From positions 1-45,568 of the forward strand of contig CAZBGV010000019.1 in NCBI GenBank assembly GCA_964491485.1: a stretch of DNA of 45,568 nucleotides, in the 5' to 3' direction. The stretch comes from IDS-8 sp964491485. GTDB taxonomy: Bacteria > Pseudomonadota > Gammaproteobacteria > Steroidobacterales > Woeseiaceae. The notes under the pieces are model-generated. The model was not told where the DNA came from and made no database searches. It saw only the letters and a program-made list of their open reading frames with translations. Position numbers and translations under genes: made by a program. Within the stretch, counting starts at the first letter, position 1; each line of letters begins with the position of its first letter. This document shows positions 24,267 to 30,925 of this stretch, piece after piece.

Positions 24267-27200
24267 TGCGCGCCGCCCGCCTCGAGGTAAGGCGCGAGCT
24301 CGTCGACGGTCCACATCCCGCTGCGCTCGGCCGTCTCGACGCGCACCCGCCGCACGAGCTCCGGCGTCACCGCGCCGCGGTTGTTGCCGAAGGCGGTGCG
24401 CACGTACGTGAGCAGGCCCGCGGCGAGCTCGTCGTCGAGCTCCGGGATGGTGCCGTGCCCCGGCATGATGCCGTTCCAGGTGTGCCCGTCCACATTGACC
24501 GGACCGCGCAGGCCCTGGAGCACGATGCGCGCCAGCGCTTCCGGCGGCGCCGCGACCCACGGCGAGTACGCGAGCGGCGGCGCGAGCCCCGCGCTGCCGA
24601 TGCCGCGGCGGTGGTGGCAGCTCGCGCACACGCGCTCGTAGAACTCGCGCCCGCGCGCGCGCCGCGCCTGCGCCTCGGCGGACAGAGGCGGCACGTCGTG
24701 AAAATGATCGCCCGGCCAGGTGAAGGCGAAACGCGCATTCGCGGCGGCGGCCCACAACGGGCTTTGCGGATCGCGCGCGCTCTCGAACAGCGGATGCGCG
24801 CGCGACAGCCGCGCGGGCTCGAAGCGGGCGTCGCGCAGCACCTGCCGGAAGCCGAGCAGCATGGCGCGCGCCGCGGCGGGATCGCGGGCGGCAACGGCGC
24901 CGGTGCGATCGAGCAGCGCTTCCAGCCCGGGGGCGTCGGCGTCGTGCACGAGCGTGCGATACGCGTTGGCCGTGAGCCCCGCCAGCAGCTCGCTGCGCCC
25001 CGGTTCGGGCAACTCGGTTGCAAGCACGCGGGCGAGCAGCGCCGCCTCGCGGCCGCGCGCGGCGGCGATGACGGCCACGCGCAGGTACGGGTTGCCGGCA
25101 CGCCGCACGGCGACCCCGGCCAGGAAATCGAGCACGCCGGGCTCGCCGTTGTGGCGCGCGAGCGCGACGACGAGCTGCTGCGCGATGCGCTCGGCAGGTT
25201 CCCCGGCCTGCCAGTCGCCGAGCCGTTGCGCGAGCTCGAGGAGATCGGCGGCCGTAAGGCGCGCGGCGCCGGCCCGCAGGGCCTGCAGGGCGACGCGCGG
25301 ATGGTCCGCGCCGAGCGCGGCCAGCACGGTCTCGCGATCGAGGGCGCCGCGACCTTCGAGCACCCACAGCGCGTGCGTCGCCGCACGCGCGTCGCTGCCT
25401 TCCGCAAGCTGCCGCAGCATGCCGAGCTCGCGCTCGCCGAGCTCCGGCAGCGCGACGAGCAGGCGCTGCGCGGTATCGCGCTGCCACCCGTTCGCATGCC
25501 CGAGCAGCGCGACCAGCTCGCGCGCATCCGCGGCGGCGAGATCCGGAGGCGCCCGGCGCAGGGGGCCGTCCGCGTACACGATCCGCCAGATGCGGCCGAG
25601 GCCGATCGGCGCCTCGAGGCCGCGCTCGTAGATCTGCTCGCGCAGCTCCTCGGTCAGGAACGTGACGTCCTGGATGATGCCGCGGTACATGTCGATCACG
25701 TACAGGGCGCCGTCCGGCCCGATTTTCGCGTCGACCGGGCGGAACCGCTCGTCGGTCGAGGCGAGGAACTCGCGGCGGCCCCACTCGGCGTCCGCATAGG
25801 TGAGGTGCTCGGCCGCGAGCGCGATGCCGCCGCCGCTGAGGCGAAAGCGCGCGAGCGCGTTGGCCGCGGGCTCGGGGACGAACACGTCGTGCGCCGCATC
25901 CGGGAACTGGTCGCCGCGGTACGCCACGATGCCCGAGGCCGCGGTCGGCGCTTTCAGCCGGCCGTCGGGCCGCAGGAAGCCGGGCAGGTAGGCGCGGTTC
26001 ACGCCCGGGTTGACGCGCACGCTGTACACCTCGGGAGCGGGCAGCAGGACCGCGCCGATGCCGGGCAGCTCATCCCGCGCGCCCTGCCGCAGCACGCCCT
26101 CGGGAGGATAGAAGTCGGCGAAGATCCAGTTCGAGTTGTTGTTGTAGTAAAGGCGCCCCTCGTCGTCCTGCGTCATGCCCCACTGGCCGCGCGCAACCGT
26201 GTGCCCGACGACGAGCCGGCCTGCGTCGAGGCGGAAGCGGCGGCTCGACTTCGCGTTGTACAGCCAGTTGTCGAGGCCCGGCATGAGCGCATTCTCGCGA
26301 TGCTCGACGGAGCCGCCCTCGTTCTCGCCGTAGCTGCCGACGGAGCGCTTCTCGTCGCAGCGGCCGTCATCGTCGGTGTCGCGGCACAGCCAGAGGTGCG
26401 GGGGCTCGCCGATGAGCACGCCGCCGTCGACCACGGCCACGGCGCGGGGCAGCACCAGCCCGTCGAGGTAAACGGTGCGCCGGTCCATGCGGCCGTCGGC
26501 ATCCGTGTCCTCGAGCCGGACCACCCGGCCGACCGGCTCCTCGTCGCCGTGGCCGAAAGCGTCGGGCATGTAACCGCGCATCTCGACGACGTACAGGCGG
26601 CCGCGCTCGTCCCAGGCCATGGCCACCGGGTCCTGGACCAGCGGCTCGGCCGCGACCAGCTCGACGCGATACCCGGGGGCGATGCGGAACGCGGCCAGCG
26701 CTTCGCCGGACGACAGCACCGGTGCTTCCGGCACGTCGAGCGCGCGGTACGGCGGCTCGTCCCGATGGTCGCCGTCGAGGTCCGCCCAGGCCAGCTCGTG
26801 CACCCGCGTGGAGCCGCAGCCGGAGCGGATGCTCAGGATGCCGCGCGCGGGGAGCTTCTCGCGGTGCGCGCGCCCGAGGTGCGTCTCGTCGACGGCCACC
26901 GTCACGTCGTCGCCGACGGCAGTGAGCGTGACGCGTCGGCGTCCGGCCGGCGCGTCGAAAGCGGCCGCGCCGGCGATCCTGTCCGCCGCTCCGAGACTCA
27001 GCGCGGCCTGGTCCGCGGTGAGCGCCACCTGGCCGTACGCCGGCCCGCCTTCCGGGCGCCACTCGCGGAAGCGCACGATGCTCGGGCGGTCGCAGACGTC
27101 GAGGTCGAAGCGCACCGCGAAATCGCCGAGCGCCGCCTTCGTCCGGATCGGCCCGGGCTGCGACGCCTCGATCCCGCCGCGCCCGTCCGCGGCGACGGTG

Positions 27201-27901
27201 CCACCGTCCGGCAGCACCCAGCTGTCCGGCGCGGCGATGAAATCGCTCGTCCAGCGGTGCTCGCCCAGGTCGCGGATGCGGATGTTGCGGAAACGAATGC
27301 GCCCGGCGTGGCCCGAATGCACCTGCAGCGCGATGAAGCCGGAAAGGTCGGTGGCATCCGCGAGGTCCGCGACCGGCACGTCGTTCAGCCAGGTGCGCAC
27401 CCGCCCGCCGACGGCCTCGATCCTGACGTGATTCCAGCCTTCGAGGTCGAGCGCACCGCGCGCCGGATCGTCGTCCGCCAGCGGCACCAGCCATTTGCGA
27501 CGGGCTTCGTCGTAAATGCCGCCCGACCAGGCGCGTTCGCTCGGATCGAGCTCGTATTGCAGGCCGTAGGTGCGTCCGTCGCCGCCGCGCTGGTGCGCGC
27601 GGAACATGATGCCGGAGTTGCCGGGCTCGTCCCAGCGCATCTCGAGCTCGAGCACGAAATCGCCGAACTCACGCTCGGTGCGCAGGAACGCATTCGGGCC
27701 CGTCCCGTGCACGCCGAGGATCTCGCCCCCGTCCACGGCGTACGTCGCATCGCCGCCGACCGCGCGCCAGCCGTCGAGCGTGCGTCCGTCGAACAGGCTC
27801 TCCCAGGGAGGTTCGTCGCCCGCGGCCGCCGCGGCGGCGTGCGGCGCGGAGCCCGCGAGCAGCGCGATACCGAGAATGGCCGAGCAGAACGCCTTGGTCA
27901 T
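24263..27901 (-). CDS. Tandem DUF1080 - PVC-type dehydrogenase - HEAT - cytochrome c protein
   Basis: A 1212-residue exported multidomain protein. Signal peptide about 1-26. DUF1080 domain one is about 28-215 (LFDGRTLDGWRAV, PGNSGIMFRAHQ, GWNHVRIEAVGGR, IRFRNIRIRDLG), and a second, more diverged jelly-roll domain follows to about 395. A beta-propeller of the PVC-type membrane-bound dehydrogenase kind runs about 415-770 (VQDPVAMAWDERGRLYVVEM, RLEDTDADGRMDRRTV). HEAT-like helices follow (about 800-1010), then a c-type heme domain with CASCH at 1092-1096 and M1146 in MPGHG as sixth ligand. I infer a periplasmic enzyme that oxidises a sugar, passes electrons to its own heme and may cleave the oxidised glycoside with its DUF1080 part. 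ATG at 27901 precedes the signal peptide. First gene of the seven-gene unit, 94 bases after the receptor stop. Confidence 0.88.
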   Translation of the reverse strand: MTKAFCSAILGIALLAGSAPHAAAAAAGDEPPWESLFDGRTLDGWRAVGGDATYAVDGGEILGVHGTGPNAFLRTEREFGDFVLELEMRWDEPGNSGIMFRAHQRGGDGRTYGLQYELDPSERAWSGGIYDEARRKWLVPLADDDPARGALDLEGWNHVRIEAVGGRVRTWLNDVPVADLADATDLSGFIALQVHSGHAGRIRFRNIRIRDLGEHRWTSDFIAAPDSWVLPDGGTVAADGRGGIEASQPGPIRTKAALGDFAVRFDLDVCDRPSIVRFREWRPEGGPAYGQVALTADQAALSLGAADRIAGAAAFDAPAGRRRVTLTAVGDDVTVAVDETHLGRAHREKLPARGILSIRSGCGSTRVHELAWADLDGDHRDEPPYRALDVPEAPVLSSGEALAAFRIAPGYRVELVAAEPLVQDPVAMAWDERGRLYVVEMRGYMPDAFGHGDEEPVGRVVRLEDTDADGRMDRRTVYLDGLVLPRAVAVVDGGVLIGEPPHLWLCRDTDDDGRCDEKRSVGSYGENEGGSVEHRENALMPGLDNWLYNAKSSRRFRLDAGRLVVGHTVARGQWGMTQDDEGRLYYNNNSNWIFADFYPPEGVLRQGARDELPGIGAVLLPAPEVYSVRVNPGVNRAYLPGFLRPDGRLKAPTAASGIVAYRGDQFPDAAHDVFVPEPAANALARFRLSGGGIALAAEHLTYADAEWGRREFLASTDERFRPVDAKIGPDGALYVIDMYRGIIQDVTFLTEELREQIYERGLEAPIGLGRIWRIVYADGPLRRAPPDLAAADARELVALLGHANGWQRDTAQRLLVALPELGERELGMLRQLAEGSDARAATHALWVLEGRGALDRETVLAALGADHPRVALQALRAGAARLTAADLLELAQRLGDWQAGEPAERIAQQLVVALARHNGEPGVLDFLAGVAVRRAGNPYLRVAVIAAARGREAALLARVLATELPEPGRSELLAGLTANAYRTLVHDADAPGLEALLDRTGAVAARDPAAARAMLLGFRQVLRDARFEPARLSRAHPLFESARDPQSPLWAAAANARFAFTWPGDHFHDVPPLSAEAQARRARGREFYERVCASCHHRRGIGSAGLAPPLAYSPWVAAPPEALARIVLQGLRGPVNVDGHTWNGIMPGHGTIPELDDELAAGLLTYVRTAFGNNRGAVTPELVRRVRVETAERSGMWTVDELAPYLEAGGAQ

Positions 27902-27952
27902 GGATTGTCCGGTTGGCCCGGCCCGATCTTCGCATTCGCGCCGGGAAGGCAC

Positions 27953-27981
27953 AAAGGCGCGGGGCGATGCCCCGCGCCTTT
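27953..27981 (-). terminator. Strong intrinsic-type hairpin after the TonB receptor gene
   Basis: A perfect 13-base inverted repeat (27953-27965 and 27969-27981) with a three-base loop; on the transcribed strand AAA-GGCGCGGGGC pairs with GCCCCGCGCC-TTT. It begins 15 bases after the receptor stop. The U-run is short (three), so termination may be partial, and the downstream operon begins 51 bases further on without an obvious promoter. Confidence 0.8.
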
Positions 27982-27995
27982 CCTCCGATCCGCCA

Positions 27996-30590
27996 TTACT
28001 CGAACGTGTAGCTCAGGCCCACCAGGACCCGCCGACCCTCGAGCTGCCGGCGATCGAAACGCGACACGATCGCGTCGTAGTAGCTGTACTCGGTTTCCTC
28101 CGTCAGGTTGCTGATATCCAGCGAAGCGACGAAGTTCTCGAGGAACGTATAACGCAGCGCGAAATTCAGCCGCCCGCCGCCCTCGACATAGACCTGCGTG
28201 GACTGGTCGAGAAGGTAGGAATCGCGGTAGTTGTAGATGAGGCGCGCATCGACGGCTTGATTGGCGAAATACAGGATGGCGTTGCCGGAGTGCTGCGACG
28301 TGCCAGGAAAATCCGCGCTTGATCCGTCCACGGTCGTGCGCTCGCTGTCGACGTAGGTGTAATTCGCGACGATGCCGAAGTTCTGCCAGGGCCGCGGCAG
28401 GAACAGAAACGGCGACTGGAAGCCGGTCTCGAAACCCGTGACCCGCGCGGTGCCGCCGTTCACGAAGGTCGTGATCGTGCCGACGCCGTCCACGCCGAAC
28501 GGGGAGAGATCCTGCCCGAGCAGCGTCGCGGGCTCGAAGAAGTTGTCGACGTCCTTGTAGAACACGCCGAGCGAAAACAGCCCCTCGCCCGTCTCGCCGA
28601 AGTACTGCTCGAAAGCGAGGTCGTACTGCCAGGCGAGGTAGGGATCCAGGCCGGGATTGCCGACCGACACCTCGTCGAGAGTCTCGGAAAGCTCCGCCGT
28701 CGGCTTGATGAACTCCGGGTTGGGCCGGCTCAGCACCCGGCCCGCGGCGAAGCGGAGATACCGCCCGGCCTCCTCACCGAGCCCGAGCCGCAGGTTGAGG
28801 CTCGGCAGCACGTGCGTCATCTGGTCGGTCGGGCGATACGGGATGAACTCCCCGGGATCGTTGGGATCGGTCTGGAAACCGCTGCCCTCGTTCTCGTAGT
28901 CGACGACCCGCACGCCGACGTTGCCCTTGAGCGGCAGCGCCGGCTTGTCGCTTTCCACGTCGACCATGACGTAGCCGGCCAGCGAATCCTCCGTCAGCTC
29001 CCAGGTATCGGCCGGCGTGTACACCACGAGGCTCTCGACCTCGCCGTCGTACCGGTGCATCGGCGCCGTGTCCGGGCGCACCCAGTCGCGGATCATGTAG
29101 GACGGCGCATCGTCGCGGTAGAACTCGTCTTCCGCCAGCCCGCCGAACCAGCCCGGCTCCGCGAAATCCGCGATCTGGTTCTGGCCGACGTCGCCCTGGC
29201 GCCGGTTCACCTCGCGTTCCGCGTAACGCACCCCGAAGTAGAGCCCGCTCACGAAGCCGCCGTCGAGCTGCCGGTCGATGTCGACCGAGAACGCCGTCTC
29301 CTCCGTGCCGATGCGCCGCAGGTTCCAGTCGAGGCGATCGAACGACGGGAAGTCCGGCGTGCCCGTGACGAGGTTGGTGAGCTCCGAGCCGCCCGGGAAT
29401 TCCGTGATCGCGAGGGCGTTGCGATCGGTCAGATTGTACGAGGCGTCGATGTTGTTGCCGCGCGCGCGTGCGCGTGCTTCGAGCGTGTCCTCCTCGCTTT
29501 CGGAGTACGACGCCTTGCCGACCATCGTCCAGTAACCGTTGCCCCACTCGCTACCGAGGGTATAGCCATATTGCTCGATCGAGCGGTCGCGGTCGAGGAA
29601 GTTGAGCTGCACGCGGGTGTCTGCGAAATCCCCGACGAGGGCCGTGCCGTCTCCTGACAGGCTGCCCACGCTGACGACGTCGCCGCGGGCGTATTCCACC
29701 TCGAGCCGCTGCTGGAGCTCATCGCGATCCTCGTGCGCGTACAGGAACTCCGTCCAGAAAGCGAGGTTCTGTGTAGCCTGCAGCTCCAGCGTTCCGCTGA
29801 CGTTGTAGCGCGGCTGCTCGCCGACCCGCTGCTGCTGGCGAACGCGCCCCGGATACACGCCGAGCGCGGGATTGTCCGGGTCGACTGCGCTCCACCCGTC
29901 CAGCGACTCGATCTGGTCCGTGCGCCGGTCGTTGTCGGTCCAGGTCGCACCGAGCGACACACCCACGCGGTCGTCGGCAAACAGCGAGTTCAGGAAGCCG
30001 CCGACGCTCATCTCCGGATCTTCCTTGACCGAGTTCTTGCCCCACGACGCGTACGCCCGCGCCTTGTTCGCGCCGACCTCGAGCGGCCGCAGGGTTTCGA
30101 GCTTGACCGTCCCGCCGACGCCGCCTTCGACGTCGATGGCGCGCGGCGTCTTGATGACCGTGACGCGGCTGAACATGTCCGGCGAGAAGAAGCCGAGCGT
30201 CGTGGCGTTGTCGGGGTTCGCGCTGCCGGCCGTGAGCGACACCGTGCGGCCGTTCAGCTCGACGCGCGTCATGTTGGGCGCCATCCCGCGGATGGAGATG
30301 AATTCCCCGGCGCCGTCGTCGCGCGTCATCGACACGCCGCTGATGCCCTGCAGCGCTTCGGCGAGGTTGGCGGCGGGGAATCGCCCCATCTCCTCGGCGG
30401 TGATCGCATCCACGATCTGGCTCGCATGCTCTTTCGTTGCGATCGAGCTCTTGAGCGAATCGCGGAAGCCTTCCGCGACGACGACGATCTCGTCCTCCGG
30501 GCTGCCGTCATCCTGCGCCCAGGCGGCGCCGGCCGTGACCACCAGCGCGCCCGCGAGCGCGAGTTCCCCATACAGAGCCTTGTGCTTCAT
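27996..30590 (-). CDS. TonB-dependent receptor, Xanthomonas/Caulobacter glycan-type
   Basis: An 864-residue outer-membrane receptor. Signal peptide 1-25 (ends AAWA); TonB box region EDEIVVVAEGFRDSLKSSI; plug with SQIVDAITAEEMGRFPAANL and LQGISGVSMTRDDGAGEF, then a 22-strand barrel ending VLVGLSYTFE. The GFRDSL...ADxIVDxIxAExxGxxPxxNxAExLQ pattern is that of the TIGR01782 group, receptors that often import oligosaccharides with TonB energy. It is the only glycan-type uptake gene here and stands between the sulfatase/cytochrome unit and the DUF1080 unit. The ATG at 30590 precedes the signal peptide; the frame upstream is non-coding regulatory sequence. Two operators (30656-30666, 30914-30924) lie upstream. 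It probably admits partly desulfated oligosaccharide. No SusD-like partner is present, as expected outside Bacteroidota. Confidence 0.93.
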   Translation of the reverse strand: MKHKALYGELALAGALVVTAGAAWAQDDGSPEDEIVVVAEGFRDSLKSSIATKEHASQIVDAITAEEMGRFPAANLAEALQGISGVSMTRDDGAGEFISIRGMAPNMTRVELNGRTVSLTAGSANPDNATTLGFFSPDMFSRVTVIKTPRAIDVEGGVGGTVKLETLRPLEVGANKARAYASWGKNSVKEDPEMSVGGFLNSLFADDRVGVSLGATWTDNDRRTDQIESLDGWSAVDPDNPALGVYPGRVRQQQRVGEQPRYNVSGTLELQATQNLAFWTEFLYAHEDRDELQQRLEVEYARGDVVSVGSLSGDGTALVGDFADTRVQLNFLDRDRSIEQYGYTLGSEWGNGYWTMVGKASYSESEEDTLEARARARGNNIDASYNLTDRNALAITEFPGGSELTNLVTGTPDFPSFDRLDWNLRRIGTEETAFSVDIDRQLDGGFVSGLYFGVRYAEREVNRRQGDVGQNQIADFAEPGWFGGLAEDEFYRDDAPSYMIRDWVRPDTAPMHRYDGEVESLVVYTPADTWELTEDSLAGYVMVDVESDKPALPLKGNVGVRVVDYENEGSGFQTDPNDPGEFIPYRPTDQMTHVLPSLNLRLGLGEEAGRYLRFAAGRVLSRPNPEFIKPTAELSETLDEVSVGNPGLDPYLAWQYDLAFEQYFGETGEGLFSLGVFYKDVDNFFEPATLLGQDLSPFGVDGVGTITTFVNGGTARVTGFETGFQSPFLFLPRPWQNFGIVANYTYVDSERTTVDGSSADFPGTSQHSGNAILYFANQAVDARLIYNYRDSYLLDQSTQVYVEGGGRLNFALRYTFLENFVASLDISNLTEETEYSYYDAIVSRFDRRQLEGRRVLVGLSYTFE

Positions 30591-30655
30591 TGGACTGCCC
30601 TTCCCCCTTCGCGACGACCGCGGATGCTCCGGCGGCTTCGCTTGCCTCTTGTGAT

Positions 30656-30666
30656 TGGCCTGACCA
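30656..30666. promoter_or_regulatory. FadR-type operator copy 4 (inverted TGGTCAGGCCA)
   Basis: TGGCCTGACCA, preceded by AT, is the exact reverse complement of the copies at 4971 and 15053 over 13 bases. It lies about 50 bases downstream of the predicted receptor transcription start, so it could act as a roadblock or control a second, nearer promoter. Confidence 0.75.
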
Positions 30667-30719
30667 GTCTCGGCGCACCGCCAGGGCCGGGTGACCGCGC
30701 CCGCCGCCGAGTCCGGGCC

Positions 30720-30748
30720 ATCATATTCCAGCTTCAGAAGATTTGGAA
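30720..30748 (-). promoter_or_regulatory. Probable promoter of the TonB receptor
   Basis: On the minus strand TTCCAA (30748-30743) and TATGAT (30725-30720) are 17 bases apart in an AT-rich island. An imperfect inverted repeat, TTCCA (30726-30730) and TGGAA (30744-30748) around CTTC-A-GAAG, occupies the spacer and could bind a further regulator. Confidence 0.5.
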
Positions 30749-30756
30749 CACTTTTG

Positions 30757-30770
30757 TTGACTGAGGTCAA
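30757..30770. repeat. Dyad TTGAC-N4-GTCAA upstream of the receptor promoter
   Basis: A perfect five-base inverted repeat with four-base spacer, TTGACTGAGGTCAA, about 10 bases upstream of the -35 box. It differs from the FadR-type operators and may be a site for a second regulator such as an activator. No protein can be assigned. Confidence 0.35.
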
Positions 30771-30913
30771 TTAGATGATTTTGTAGGAGTTTTGCCCCGA
30801 CGAGTGACGAGTCGGAACGGTTCCGCTCCAGCTCCGCCATCGGAGCGGTACAAGGGCCGCGGCCGGACCAGCCGGTGCGCGACCAGCGCCATCAGGACTG
30901 ACCAACTCTGCTC

Positions 30914-30924
30914 TGGTCAGCCCA
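30914..30924. promoter_or_regulatory. FadR-type operator copy 5 (TGGTCAGCCCA)
   Basis: Differs from the consensus by one base (C for G at position 8) and keeps the following ATTAG seen after the copy at 4971. It lies one base past the end of the PA14/cytochrome gene and about 320 bases before the receptor start, so any role is at a distance, perhaps by looping with copy 4, about 258 bases away, or at an upstream promoter. Confidence 0.6.
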
Positions 30925-30925
30925 A

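Larger units (their letters stand above)
30591..30925. other. 335-base regulatory region upstream of the TonB receptor
   Basis: No gene is visible here. The stretch 30718-30790 is strikingly AT-rich compared with the rest and holds a promoter (30720-30748) and a TTGAC-N4-GTCAA dyad (30757-30770). Two operator copies are at 30656-30666 and 30914-30924, and AGGACTGACCA at 30894-30904 resembles a degenerate half-site. The predicted transcript has a leader of about 120 bases. The GC-rich part 30667-30717 shows nothing I can name. Confidence 0.6.

Noticed and set aside
28812..30764. Plus-strand open frames opposite the TonB receptor and its promoter
   Set aside because: No recognisable motifs; the minus strand has full receptor signatures and the frames run through the AT-rich regulatory region.
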